DNA from: Bradyrhizobium sp. LTSP885
GTDB taxonomy: Bacteria; Pseudomonadota; Alphaproteobacteria; Rhizobiales; Xanthobacteraceae
Assembly: GCF_000938305.1 (NCBI RefSeq)
Contig: NZ_JYMT01000031.1
Span: 186,001 to 250,000 of the forward strand
Reading direction: 5' to 3'
Length of the DNA stretch: 64,000 bases
A program made the translations under genes and the position numbers. Below are positions 33,040 to 42,025 of the stretch, one piece after another. The notes under the pieces were generated by a model that was given only the letters and a program-made list of their open reading frames with translations, was not told the origin of the DNA and searched no databases. The stretch's first letter is position 1. Every line of letters begins with the position of its first letter.

Positions 33040-34008
33040 ATGAAAGCTTACGTGTACGGAGCGAACGGCCCTGAAATCGCCGAGGTCGCAAAACCGCAGC
33101 CGAAGGGCACGCAGGTGCTCGTCAAGGTTCATGCCTGTGGGCTGAACCGCGCCGACCTCGGCATGACCAAGGGCCATGTCCACGGCGCGGCCGGCGGCGT
33201 CGGCACCGTGCTCGGCATGGAATGGGCCGGCGAGGTTGCCGAGCTCGGCCCCGATGCCAAAGGCGTCAAGGTCGGCGACAAGATCATGGGCTCCGGCGGC
33301 GCGGCGTTTGCCGAGTACACGCTCGCCGATCACGGCCGGCTGTTCCGCGCGCCCTCGAACATGAACTTCGACGAGGCCGCCACCCTGCCCGTCGCGCTCG
33401 CCACCATGCACAACGCCGTGGTCACCAATGGCGCGCTGCAGGCGGGCCAGAGCGTATTGATCCAGGGCGCCAGTTCCGGCGTCGGCTTGATGGCGATGCA
33501 AATCGCAAAGCTGAAGGGCGCAAAGCTCGTCATCGGATCCTCGACGGATGCGATGCGCCGCGGACGGCTGACCGAGTTCGGCGCCGATCTCGCGGTCGAC
33601 TCTTCCGATCCCCGCTGGGTCGATCAGGTGCTGAAGGCAACCGACGGCAAGGGCGTCGATTTGATCGTCGACCAGGTCTCCGGCAAGGTCGCCAACCAGA
33701 ACCTGGCGGCGACAAAGGTCAAGGGCCGCATCGTCAATGTCGGCCGGCTCGGCGGCACCCATGCCGACTTCAATTTTGATCTCCACGCAGCGCGCCGGAT
33801 TGAATACATCGGCGTCACCTTCCGCACTCGCTCGATCGAAGAGATCCGCGAGATCTTCGATGAGGTGCGGAAAGATATCTGGCCGGCGGTCGAAGCGCGA
33901 AAACTGCAGCTGCCGATCGACAAGGTCTACAAATTCGACGACATCGGCGCGGCGTTCGCGCACATGGAAGCCAACAAGCACCTCGGCAAGATCGTAGTGA
34001 CGCTCTGA
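33040..34008 (+). CDS. Zinc-independent MDR alcohol dehydrogenase / quinone oxidoreductase
   Basis: 322 residues. The medium-chain reductase fold is evident: MKAYVYGANGPEIAEVAKPQPKGTQVLVKVHACGLNRADL, GMEWAGEVAELGP, and the NADPH motif SVLIQGASSGVGLMAMQIAKLKGAKL. The structural and catalytic zinc ligands are absent, placing it with NADPH:quinone reductases and PIG3-like proteins. It reduces quinones or enones with NADPH. It follows the hydrolase by 45 bases. Confidence 0.9.
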   Translation: MKAYVYGANGPEIAEVAKPQPKGTQVLVKVHACGLNRADLGMTKGHVHGAAGGVGTVLGMEWAGEVAELGPDAKGVKVGDKIMGSGGAAFAEYTLADHGRLFRAPSNMNFDEAATLPVALATMHNAVVTNGALQAGQSVLIQGASSGVGLMAMQIAKLKGAKLVIGSSTDAMRRGRLTEFGADLAVDSSDPRWVDQVLKATDGKGVDLIVDQVSGKVANQNLAATKVKGRIVNVGRLGGTHADFNFDLHAARRIEYIGVTFRTRSIEEIREIFDEVRKDIWPAVEARKLQLPIDKVYKFDDIGAAFAHMEANKHLGKIVVTL

Positions 34009-34016
34009 CCGCATTC

Positions 34017-34097
34017 GTAGGGCGGATTAGCGCAAGCGTAATCCGCCATCTTCTCGGGGATACAACGGCGGATTACGCCTTCGGCTAATCCGCCCTG
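34017..34097. repeat. Palindromic intergenic repeat
   Basis: gtagggcggattagcgcaag and its near reverse complement (ending ggctaatccgccct) flank a short centre, with the inner arms gcgtaatccgcc / ggcggattacgc also pairing. It could form a long hairpin after the quinone reductase gene. The motif is of a type known to be dispersed in Bradyrhizobium chromosomes. Confidence 0.75.
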
Positions 34098-34318
34098 CGT
34101 ATCGAGCGCACCTCTGCGATCACGCGCTTCGCCGGAAAACCCCTGCCGTAACGCTGCGAGCCGCTCGAGCGCGGCAAGTTTGCCGATCAAGGATGACTTT
34201 CGCCTTGCCGACTTTGGCAACTGCGTTCAACAAAGTCACAGGTAGTACTTTTGTCATAGACAACCCTTGTGCGATCGTCTAGCTTCCCGTCCCTGCGGCT
34301 TCGTACTGGGCAGGGATC

Positions 34319-35428
34319 ATGCCATTCGGGTCGGAAGGCGTTGAAGCAGGGCTAGGGCTTGCGCTGTCGGGAGGCGGCTTCCGCGCCACCCTCTTCCACA
34401 TCGGCACGTGCTGGCGGCTGATCGAGCTGGGCATTCTTCCGCAGCTGACCCGCGTTTCCAGCGTATCGGGTGGCTCCGTTTTCGCGGGCGTCCTTGCGTC
34501 GCAATGGACTGACGTCGCAAAAGATCCAACGCCGAAAAGCTATCAAGATCTCGTCGTCGCCCCGCTGCGGGCGTTCTGCCGCATGCAGATCGACACGCTC
34601 TCCATTGGCGAAGGATTGCTGAGCCCGCTCAAGTCGGCGAGTGATGAGGTAGCAGAAAAATACAGCCAATTTCTGTTTCGTGGCAGTTTGAACCAGCTTG
34701 TCGACGCTCCGGCTTTTGTTTTCAACGCGACCAATCTGCAGACTGGTCGCAGCTTCCGGTTCTCGAAGCCATACATGGGTGATTACCGGATTGGGCTGAT
34801 CCGCAATCCCACTCTCTCGCTGGCACAAGTCGTCGCCGCTTCAAGTGCGTTTCCGCCGTTCCTCTCGCCGGTCATTCTGGATCACCCGGGCCATTTCGAG
34901 GCCGTTGAAGGTGCCGATCTGAATGGCCGCCCCGAGTACACGGATCGGATTTTTCTGAGTGACGGCGGCGTCTATGACAACCTCGGTTTGGAAACTGTCT
35001 GGAATCGATATCAGACCGTCTTGGTGAGCGACGCAGGTGCCCCGTTCGGGCTTGACGGCACGGTGGCGACCGATTGGGTCAAGCAGACGTTGCGTGCGCT
35101 CGACGTCGCGACCGACCAGGCCCGCGCTCTTCGCAAGAGAGCCCTGATCGATGATTTCCAGCGCGGCGCTCGCTCAGGCACCTATTGGGGCATTGATACG
35201 CGGATCGCGAACTACCAGCTGCCGGACGCGATGCCGTGCGTTGACCAGAACGTGCAACCTCTCGCTGCACTTCGCACACGTCTGAATCCATTCGACGACA
35301 CAGAACAGGAGCAGCTGATCAATTGGGGATACGCGCTTTGCGACGCCGCCATACGAAAGCACGCGCCCCAAATCGTCAAAACGCAAGCCAAGCCAACATG
35401 GCCATGCCCGGGTCACCCGTTAGGATAA
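34319..35428 (+). CDS. Patatin-like phospholipase
   Basis: 369 residues. The patatin dyad is present: oxyanion loop LALSGGGFRA (15-23), nucleophile Ser50 in SSVSGGSV (the first Gly of GxSxG is Ser here), and Asp216 in FLSDGGVYDNLG. There is no signal peptide, so it is probably cytosolic and acts on membrane lipids. Base composition is lower in GC than the neighbours, with more mixed codons, suggesting acquisition. It is followed after 48 bases by the metallophosphoesterase at 35477 and probably co-transcribed. A role as lipid-degrading effector is possible. Confidence 0.9.
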   Translation: MPFGSEGVEAGLGLALSGGGFRATLFHIGTCWRLIELGILPQLTRVSSVSGGSVFAGVLASQWTDVAKDPTPKSYQDLVVAPLRAFCRMQIDTLSIGEGLLSPLKSASDEVAEKYSQFLFRGSLNQLVDAPAFVFNATNLQTGRSFRFSKPYMGDYRIGLIRNPTLSLAQVVAASSAFPPFLSPVILDHPGHFEAVEGADLNGRPEYTDRIFLSDGGVYDNLGLETVWNRYQTVLVSDAGAPFGLDGTVATDWVKQTLRALDVATDQARALRKRALIDDFQRGARSGTYWGIDTRIANYQLPDAMPCVDQNVQPLAALRTRLNPFDDTEQEQLINWGYALCDAAIRKHAPQIVKTQAKPTWPCPGHPLG

Positions 35429-35476
35429 CCGATACTTTCATAGATATTTTTATTCATAGCTTTGGGAGATTTTCAG

Positions 35477-36856
35477 ATGGGTAAGAAAGCAACAGCACGC
35501 GCCCGCAAGACTCGACCTGTCCGCAAAACTCGGATCGCTCCGAGCCAGGCGCCCAGCACACGCCCGTTGGCTCCACCTATCGGCGGCGAGCCGGAATTTG
35601 CTCAGCCGGAGCCGGTCTCGGCTCCCGGCAAATTTCGCACGCCCCATAAGTCCGACGCGGAAGCGTACAGCATCCTCGACGAGCTAAAGAAAAATCACGA
35701 GATCAAACCATCAGCTTTTCCGCGAGCTCGTGGCGGCGACGAGCCTGTCCTGACCCTGGAACAGATCTGGGGATCGGAAGGAAAATCCCTCGCACGAAGG
35801 GTCATTCAAAGCCGTCAGATCATCTTTCACTCGGTCGGGGACACCGGAAATACCCGGAGCGTCAAGCCGCAAGAGGCGGTCGCGGACAAGATGGAAGCCG
35901 ATTTCCTTGAGGAGCAAGTTGCCGACAAGCCAATTTTCTTCCTCCACCTCGGTGACGTGGTCTACAGTTTTGGCGAGAAAGAATACTACTACGATCAATT
36001 CTATGAACCGTACCGAAACTACCCGGCGCCGATTATCGCAATCGCCGGAAACCACGACGGGATGGTTGCGCCCAATACAAATGCGATCACACTTGACGCC
36101 TTTCTGAGCAATTTTTGCACGCCCGGTTTCAAGAACGCTCTCGAAGCGGGTGGCCTCGACCGGACCACCATGATTCAGCCCGGCGTCTACTACACGTTCG
36201 AGGCGCCTTACGTGCGTATCCTCTGCCTCTACAGCAACACGCTCGAGGACCCCGGGATCATTTCAACGGAGGGTGGAAATTTTCCGCAAGTCACGGACGT
36301 GCAGTTGACCTATCTGCGGGCCGCGCTGACCCGGATCAAATCCGAGAATTTCAAGGGAGCCGTCATTGTCGCAATCCATCATCCGATTTTCACACACGGA
36401 TCGGGCCATGGTGGAAGTCCGAATGTCATGAAGCAGATGGACAAGATCTGCCAGGACGTCGGAATTTGGCCGCATGCCGTTCTCTCCGGGCACGCCCACA
36501 ATTACCAGCGCTTTACTCGAAGGATGGCCGACCGGGAGATACCCTACATCATTGGCGGAAACGGCGGACACGCGACGTCGCGATTACGTCGAAAGCAGGA
36601 TGGCGGGGTCTTGCGCGTGCCAACGGAACTACCGCAACTGGCCCAGGGCCGAGATACGGTCGTTTTCGAAAATTACGATGACCAGAACTACGGCTATCTG
36701 CGCGTATTTGTGGATGAGCAGCAGTTGCGGGTCGAGTACCATCCCGCATCGGACGGGCGACATGTGAAGGCCCCGGACGACCACGTGACGGTCGATCTCA
36801 GCTCTCACAAACTGGTTGCCTTCGACACTCCGCGCGCCAGACGTAGTCGCTCGTAG
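35477..36856 (+). CDS. Calcineurin-like metallophosphoesterase
   Basis: 459 residues from the ATG at 35477, with GGGAGA upstream. A basic, Pro-rich leader (1-60, many Lys/Arg) precedes the phosphoesterase domain: SVGDTGN (about 119), HLGDVVYS (157-164), IAGNHDG (189-195), a central HHPIFTHG and GHAHNYQRF near the end. The layout resembles the purple acid phosphatase/phosphodiesterase branch. It is paired with the patatin gene upstream. The substrate is unknown; phosphodiesters of lipid head groups would make sense with a phospholipase partner. Confidence 0.9.
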   Translation: MGKKATARARKTRPVRKTRIAPSQAPSTRPLAPPIGGEPEFAQPEPVSAPGKFRTPHKSDAEAYSILDELKKNHEIKPSAFPRARGGDEPVLTLEQIWGSEGKSLARRVIQSRQIIFHSVGDTGNTRSVKPQEAVADKMEADFLEEQVADKPIFFLHLGDVVYSFGEKEYYYDQFYEPYRNYPAPIIAIAGNHDGMVAPNTNAITLDAFLSNFCTPGFKNALEAGGLDRTTMIQPGVYYTFEAPYVRILCLYSNTLEDPGIISTEGGNFPQVTDVQLTYLRAALTRIKSENFKGAVIVAIHHPIFTHGSGHGGSPNVMKQMDKICQDVGIWPHAVLSGHAHNYQRFTRRMADREIPYIIGGNGGHATSRLRRKQDGGVLRVPTELPQLAQGRDTVVFENYDDQNYGYLRVFVDEQQLRVEYHPASDGRHVKAPDDHVTVDLSSHKLVAFDTPRARRSRS

Positions 36857-36915
36857 CGGACTGCGACGAACCGGAGCAGGATACGATCTCCGAACCTCGC
36901 CATACAGGTGAGAAC

Positions 36916-37188
36916 ATGGGAATGCTTGCTACCGGGATCGTCGCTCTCGGTATTTCACTTGCTGCCGGCGGCCTCTGCCGTGCGCAATTTGAGGCTCCAG
37001 GCCGGCTCGGCCACGCTCCAGTTGTCAACGAGGAGCCTCCCGAAGGCAAGATGGCGCCGGGAATGGTGTTGCTGGTCGACGACGGCAGCTGCGGCAAAGG
37101 CAGCGTCAAGCAAGTGACCGGCGGCGAGATCGCCGGGTTCGACGCCAGGCCGCGAACCAGAAAATGTATCCCGAGGCCCGCGAGGTGA
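36916..37188 (+). CDS. Small secreted Cys-containing protein (resembles DUF6719)
   Basis: 90 residues with AGGTGAG just before the ATG. The signal peptide is about 1-22 (LGISLAAGGLCRA). The mature part has MVLLVDDGSCGKGSVKQVTGG followed by RTRKCIPR, a pattern I recall from small Bradyrhizobium proteins annotated DUF6719. Two Cys could form a disulfide. Function unknown. Confidence 0.7.
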   Translation: MGMLATGIVALGISLAAGGLCRAQFEAPGRLGHAPVVNEEPPEGKMAPGMVLLVDDGSCGKGSVKQVTGGEIAGFDARPRTRKCIPRPAR

Positions 37189-37353
37189 CGGGCGGCGGCC
37201 TGCTGAAGCCGCGCGTCGGCATACCGCATCAATGCGCAGCCGCGCAGTAATGTGATCCGTTCAAGGCCTCAACGGACGTCCATCACCCCTGACATCCGTG
37301 TATTCTGCGCCTGCCTAATCGCTGGCCGTGACGTGCAATTCAGGAACGAGAAA

Positions 37354-38172
37354 ATGAATCGAGCAATGATGATACTTGCGGCCGGCGCCAGTCTGCTGGC
37401 CGGCATGGCAGCGCCTGCCAAAGCGGCGCCGGAGGTGTCGCTGGCCCGCATCGATTGCGGCACGCCACAGGCACCGACGGCCGTCAATGAACGTTTCTCG
37501 GATACCTTTGCCTATGGTGATCTCAAGATTCAGTTCGTCTTCAGCTGCTACCTCATCAAACACGGCGACGACTACATGCTGTGGGATACCGGCCATGCGA
37601 TGACGGCACCCAACGTCGCGCCGAAGGTGAGCCTGGTCGATACCCTCGCCAGGATCGACCTCAAACCCGATCAGATCAAATATGTCGGCATCAGCCACTA
37701 TCATGCCGATCACACCGGCCAGATCGCCTCGTTTCCGAAGGCAACCCTGCTGATCGGCGCCAGGGAGTGGGACGCGATCTCCAGCCCCAAGCCGCCCGAA
37801 GGCGCGAACTTCAAGCCGTTCGAAAGCTGGATCAAGGGTGACAGCAAGGTCGAGCCGGTCCCCACCGACAAGGACGTGTTCGGTGACGGCAGCGTGATCA
37901 TGCTACGCACGCCGGGGCACACGGCGGGCCATTCCAGCCTGCTGGTCAAACTGCCGCAGATGGGCCCTGTCATCATTACCGGCGACGCGGTCCACTTCCA
38001 CGAGAACTGGGATTCCGACGGCGTGCCGTGGTTCAACTACGATCGCGCCCAGACGGTGGCTTCGATCGAGCGCCTGAAGAAAATCGCGGCGAATCTGAAG
38101 GCTGTGGTCATCATCCAGCACGATGCGCGTGACATCGACAAATTGCCGGTGTTTCCCGCCTTCGCCAAATAG
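37354..38172 (+). CDS. Periplasmic MBL-fold hydrolase, AHL-lactonase-like
   Basis: 272 residues from the ATG at 37354. A signal peptide of about 23 residues is followed by a metallo-beta-lactamase domain. The dinuclear zinc motif is ISHYHADHTGQ, with further His/Asp ligands in TPGHTAGHSSLLV and IITGDAVHFHENW and the final His in IIQHDARD. The CYLIKHGDDYMLWDTGH opening is typical of N-acyl-homoserine lactonase relatives. Export suggests action on external lactones or esters; quorum quenching is possible but unproven. Confidence 0.88.
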   Translation: MNRAMMILAAGASLLAGMAAPAKAAPEVSLARIDCGTPQAPTAVNERFSDTFAYGDLKIQFVFSCYLIKHGDDYMLWDTGHAMTAPNVAPKVSLVDTLARIDLKPDQIKYVGISHYHADHTGQIASFPKATLLIGAREWDAISSPKPPEGANFKPFESWIKGDSKVEPVPTDKDVFGDGSVIMLRTPGHTAGHSSLLVKLPQMGPVIITGDAVHFHENWDSDGVPWFNYDRAQTVASIERLKKIAANLKAVVIIQHDARDIDKLPVFPAFAK

Positions 38173-38504
38173 TTACTGCCCGACGACCAACCGGGATGGC
38201 GCTGCCCCGGTTTTGGGGCAGTGCTCGATAATACCTGACGGCAAAGCCCTTGGCGGCAAAGCACCTGGCGGGATGAACCCGCCGGCTGTTTCGCGCGACC
38301 GAAGCCTGGGGCCAATTTCAGCCAGCCACCCTTCCTCCGGCGCGGGCTGTCGTATAATGAAAGAATCACTGCCGGAACGTGCCGATGGTTCCCTTTGGGA
38401 ACGAATTGGGCGCGGCGATGGCAGTGGCGGTTCATTCATCCGAAAGCCGCAATCTGACACTTGATCGACGCAGGCGCGGACGGGCATTTCAACCGAGGCA
38501 TGGC
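38173..38504. other. Intergenic stretch before the L,D-transpeptidase
   Basis: 332 bases. It contains one GC-rich hairpin (ctgcccc / ggggcag at about 38203-38222) without a T run. An open frame continuous with the transpeptidase begins at 38379 or 38418, so part of this stretch may be its N-terminal extension. No other gene signal was seen. Confidence 0.4.
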
Positions 38505-40061
38505 ATGGCAATTCGATTGACGACGGCGCAATCCACCGTGGCGACGCGGCATTGGGGCTCTCCCACGGTTGTGACGCTGGCGGCGATGGCCGCGCTGACG
38601 GCGCTGACCGCCCCCGCCGCGGCGAAACAGCCCCACCCCGCGGCCCCCGTCGAGGCGACGGCACCGCGCCAGGCCGGTGATCCCATCATGGCGATCGTGT
38701 CGATCAAGAGCCAGCAGGTCACCTTCTACGACGCCGATGGCTGGATCCTGCGCGCGCCGGTCTCGACCGGCATCAAGGGGCGCGAGACGCCGGCCGGCGT
38801 CTTCGCCGTCCTGGAGAAGGACAAAGACCACCACTCGACCCTCTACGACGATGCCTGGATGCCGAACATGCAGCGCATCACCTGGAACGGCGTCGCGCTG
38901 CACGGCGGACCGCTGCCCGGGTATGCGGCCTCGCATGGCTGCGTGCGGATGCCCTATGGTTTTGCCGAGAACCTGTTCGACAGGACGTGGATCGGGATGC
39001 GGGTGATCATCGCGCCTGGTGACGCGGCCCCGGTCGAGTTCTCTCACCCCGCGCTGTTCGTGCCGAACAAGGAGGCGATCGCAGCCGCGCCGGCCAAGGC
39101 CGAGGCGCTGGCCCGCGAGGCGGCCGAGGCTGCCAAGGCGATCGACGAGACCAAGAAAGCCGCAGCGACCATGGCACGCGACACGGCATCGCTGACCGCG
39201 TCGCTGCGCAAGCTGAAGGCGCTCAAGACCCGCGCTGACGCCGAGCTCGCTTACGCCGACAAGGTGCTCACCGCCGCGAAGACGGACGAGGCCAAAGCGC
39301 GGGCCGATGACCTCAAGCAAAAGGCCGCCGCCAAGGCCGCGGACCTCGGAACCCAGCTCGACACCGCCGATGCGGACGCGAAATCCAAACTCGACGCCGC
39401 GGCGAGCGCAAAGGACGCCGCCAAGGCGGCCCTGACAAAGAAGACCGACACCGCCAAGGCGGCGAGCGAGGCCAAGCTTGCACTCGAGCCGGTCTCGGTC
39501 TACATCAGCCGCGCGACGCAGAAGCTTTACGTCCGCCGCAACACCCATAAGCCGTGGCCGGATGGCGGTGAGGTGTTCGATGCGACCATCGAGGTCCCGG
39601 TCACGATCCGCGATCCCGAGAAACCGATCGGCACGCACATCTTCACGGCGGTGGCGCGCAACGATACCGGCCTGCGCTGGACCGCGGTCACGATCGACGA
39701 TGGGGACAACGCCAAGGACGCGCTCGACCGCATCACCATCCCGCAGGATCTGCTGGATCGGATCGCGCCGACCGCAGCGCCGCGATCCTCGATCGTGGTC
39801 TCGGACGAGCCGCTGAGCAGCGAGACCAACTATCGCACCGAGTTCGTCGCGGTCCTGAACAACCAGCCCCAGGGCGGCTTCATCACGCGCAAGCCGACGC
39901 CGCGTCCGGTCGAGGTCCCCGTTGCCAGCAACGACGGCTTCGGTTTCGGCTTCTTCCATTTCCAGCCCGATCCGCCCCCTCAACCCGTCAACACGCGCCG
40001 GCGCGGCGGCCAGCAGTACTATCAACCAGCGCAACCGGCGCAGCAGGGTTGGGGCTGGTAG
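38505..40061 (+). CDS. L,D-transpeptidase with a degenerate second domain
   Basis: 518 residues from the ATG at 38505; starts at 38379 or 38418 would add up to 42. After a signal anchor (VVTLAAMAALTALTAPAAA) the YkuD domain (about 60-170) holds the active site HGGPLPGYAASHGCVRMP. A long Ala/Lys/Asp-rich coiled coil (about 195-325) follows. Then comes a second region, VYISRATQKLYVRR...EVPVTIRDPEKPIGTHIF, which looks like another YkuD N-terminal half but lacks the His/Cys. The tail is Pro/Gln-rich. It would cross-link peptidoglycan or anchor envelope proteins. Confidence 0.88.
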   Translation: MAIRLTTAQSTVATRHWGSPTVVTLAAMAALTALTAPAAAKQPHPAAPVEATAPRQAGDPIMAIVSIKSQQVTFYDADGWILRAPVSTGIKGRETPAGVFAVLEKDKDHHSTLYDDAWMPNMQRITWNGVALHGGPLPGYAASHGCVRMPYGFAENLFDRTWIGMRVIIAPGDAAPVEFSHPALFVPNKEAIAAAPAKAEALAREAAEAAKAIDETKKAAATMARDTASLTASLRKLKALKTRADAELAYADKVLTAAKTDEAKARADDLKQKAAAKAADLGTQLDTADADAKSKLDAAASAKDAAKAALTKKTDTAKAASEAKLALEPVSVYISRATQKLYVRRNTHKPWPDGGEVFDATIEVPVTIRDPEKPIGTHIFTAVARNDTGLRWTAVTIDDGDNAKDALDRITIPQDLLDRIAPTAAPRSSIVVSDEPLSSETNYRTEFVAVLNNQPQGGFITRKPTPRPVEVPVASNDGFGFGFFHFQPDPPPQPVNTRRRGGQQYYQPAQPAQQGWGW

Positions 40062-40082
40062 GACGCGGCCTGATCGCTAGGG

Positions 40083-40170
40083 CGTAGGACGGGTGGAGCG
40101 CAGCGATACCCATCAACTTTCTATCTGCTTGGTGAGATGATGGGTTTCGCTCCGCTCTACCCATCCTACG
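40083..40170. repeat. Palindromic intergenic repeat, copy A
   Basis: cgtaggacgggtggagcgca at the left pairs with the inverted gggtttcgctccgctctacc ... catcctacg at the right. A second copy with the same ends is at 51626-51710 and a truncated one at 50021-50042. Confidence 0.8.
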
Positions 40171-40324
40171 GCACGACAACTGCTGAAGGGCTCGATCGGA
40201 CCGGCCTCGCTTGTCCGTAAAGAACCGGCGACAACAGCGACCAAGCATCTGCTGCCGAGCGTATGCGTAGCCGTCATGCCGATCCCATGCTATCGTCGAT
40301 TCAGGCGATCCATTGGAGCTTTCG

Positions 40325-40879
40325 TTGCAACGGGCGCAGTTCAAAATCGACGTCCAGTCGGATGACCCGATCTGGACACAAGCGCGGCAGGAGCTGTGGC
40401 GGCGCGTCGAGCAGCATGATTTCGAGCCCGACACACCGCTGAATTTTACCCGCCGGCTCGCGCGCGACCATGGCTGGAGTCTCGAGGACGCCCGCGCCGC
40501 CGTCGATGCCTATCGCCGCTTCTGCTTTCTCGCAGTCGTCTCGCCGACGCCAGTCACGCCAAGCGAGGTCGTCGACGAGGTCTGGCACCAGCATCTGATC
40601 TATTCACGCGACTATTGGGTGATCTGGTGCGGAGAGACCTTGCAGGCGCGGCTGCACCACGATCCCACACCCGGCGGGCCCGAGGCCCAATTGATCTATC
40701 GTCGGCAGTATGCCGAAACGCTGGCGCTGCACGAGCGCGCCTTCGGGCCGCCGAGCCCGGAGCTCTGGCCGGCGACGCATCTGCGCTTCGCACGGCCGCG
40801 ATATCACATCACGGACCGCAGCCGCTGGCTTGTCATGCCAAGGCCCATTGCATGGATCCGCAGTCGATTCAGGAGGTGA
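40325..40879 (+). CDS. Glycine-rich-domain-protein-like (GRDP-type) protein, partner of the TIGR04222 gene
   Basis: 184 residues from TTG at 40325 with GGAGC five bases upstream; TTG at 40313 is the alternative and there is no ATG. It is soluble and helical, with conserved-looking VVDEVWHQHLIYSRDYWVIWCGETL and HHDPTPGGPEAQ, then RAFGPPSPELWPATHL. This His-rich WHxHL block is shared with proteins annotated as glycine-rich domain-containing-like. It ends four bases before the membrane gene at 40884, with an AGGAGG overlapping its end, so the pair is translationally linked. Confidence 0.8.
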   Translation: MQRAQFKIDVQSDDPIWTQARQELWRRVEQHDFEPDTPLNFTRRLARDHGWSLEDARAAVDAYRRFCFLAVVSPTPVTPSEVVDEVWHQHLIYSRDYWVIWCGETLQARLHHDPTPGGPEAQLIYRRQYAETLALHERAFGPPSPELWPATHLRFARPRYHITDRSRWLVMPRPIAWIRSRFRR

Positions 40880-40883
40880 ATTG

Positions 40884-41711
40884 ATGCCATGGAATCCGCT
40901 CGACTGGACGGCCGGCCCTTTCCTTGCCCTCTATTCGACCATTGCAATCATCATCTTCGCGTGGGGCTTCAGCTTAAGGTCGATGATCGGGCCGGCTGCG
41001 CAGGCGAGCCGCCGATTGAGCCCGTTGGAATTGGCTTACCTCGCCGGCGGTGAACGCCGCCTCGGCGACGCGGTCCTGCTCAGCCTCACATCGGGGCATG
41101 GCGCCACCATTAACCCGAGGGATCACACGATCACCGTCACCGACCAGTCGCCCCTGACGCCCCTGCTAGGCCGTTCGTTCTTCCTGTCGGTCCAGCCCAA
41201 CATGACGCGACGGCAGTTCCAGACGGCAGTCAAGCCAATCGCCGAGCGGGTTCACGGGCGCCTGCAAGAGGTGGGTTATTGCCCGACCGGCGCTCAGATG
41301 ACGGCCTTCCGCATGACCGTTCTGCCCTTCATCGGTCTCCTCCTGGGGCTTGGTACCAAGGCCATTGTCGGCGCAGAACGCCATCATCCAATCGAAATTC
41401 TGCTGGTCCTGCTCATCCTCACAACAATCGGCGGCATTGTCCTGTCGTGGCGTTGCACACGGACGCGTGCCGGCAACGACGTTCTGCAGTCCTCTCAGGC
41501 CTCCCATGCGCGGGCCTCGCGCGCGCCGCTCGATCACGAACTGCTGCTTGCCGTCGCGCTCTCAGGCGCGGTCGTCCTGTCCGGCACCGCCTACGCGTCG
41601 GTCTACGCCGCCTCGCGGACAATGAGCAGCTCTGGCGGCAGCGGTTGCGGTGCTGGCGGCGGCGGTTGCGGCGGTGGTGGTGGGGGCGGCGGTTGCGGCG
41701 GATGCAGCTGA
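40884..41711 (+). CDS. TIGR04222-type membrane protein with Gly/Cys-rich C-terminus
   Basis: 275 residues; AGGAGG lies eight bases before the ATG. Membrane helices are at about 12-30, 150-168, 175-193 and 230-252. A soluble segment (LSPLELAYLAGGERRLGDAVLLSLTS, about 45-145) has the start expected of TIGR04222 proteins. The last 25 residues are almost only Gly, Cys and Ser (GCGAGGGGCGG...GCGGCS). Such tails are characteristic of this poorly understood family. The function is unknown; a thiol-rich metal site or a modified tail has been speculated for similar sequences. Confidence 0.85.
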   Translation: MPWNPLDWTAGPFLALYSTIAIIIFAWGFSLRSMIGPAAQASRRLSPLELAYLAGGERRLGDAVLLSLTSGHGATINPRDHTITVTDQSPLTPLLGRSFFLSVQPNMTRRQFQTAVKPIAERVHGRLQEVGYCPTGAQMTAFRMTVLPFIGLLLGLGTKAIVGAERHHPIEILLVLLILTTIGGIVLSWRCTRTRAGNDVLQSSQASHARASRAPLDHELLLAVALSGAVVLSGTAYASVYAASRTMSSSGGSGCGAGGGGCGGGGGGGGCGGCS

Positions 41712-41722
41712 AGGGGGCGCTA

Positions 41723-41905
41723 TTATTTCCGGCTGATCGAGAGCAGCGCGAACAGGGCCGAATCCCCCTCCGCTTGAGCGGCTTTCCGCGTCACCTCATA
41801 ACCTGCCGCTATCTCGACGATCCCTTCCGAGACGTTCCATTTCCAGCGGGCCTGACCGGATTGCGACACGGCGACTTCAAGAAGGCGGATCGCGGGCTCG
41901 GCCAT
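41723..41905 (-). CDS. Small hypothetical protein
   Basis: 60 residues from the ATG at 41905; a longer start at 41941 adds 12. It has the pattern RWKWNVSEGIVEIAAGYEVTRKAAQAEGDSALF, a short strand-turn-helix that I recall from small unnamed rhizobial proteins. There is no signal peptide or domain name. It is convergent with the TIGR04222 gene. Confidence 0.5.
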   Translation of the reverse strand: MAEPAIRLLEVAVSQSGQARWKWNVSEGIVEIAAGYEVTRKAAQAEGDSALFALLSISRK

Positions 41906-42025
41906 GGCGGCTCCATGCTGCCGAATTTGCAGCTTAGCCACGAAACTCCGGCGCCAGCATTTCAGCGGCTGCTTCTCAAGACCCGTTCCGATGGACTCGG
42001 AACGGGGCTCTCGATTCGTCGTCGC

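Noticed and set aside
34319..36856. CBASS or other known cyclic-nucleotide defence system
   Set aside because: A patatin is present, but no CD-NTase, ubiquitin-like or TIR gene is nearby.
38203..38222. Terminator after the MBL hydrolase
   Set aside because: The GC stem is good, but no T run follows.
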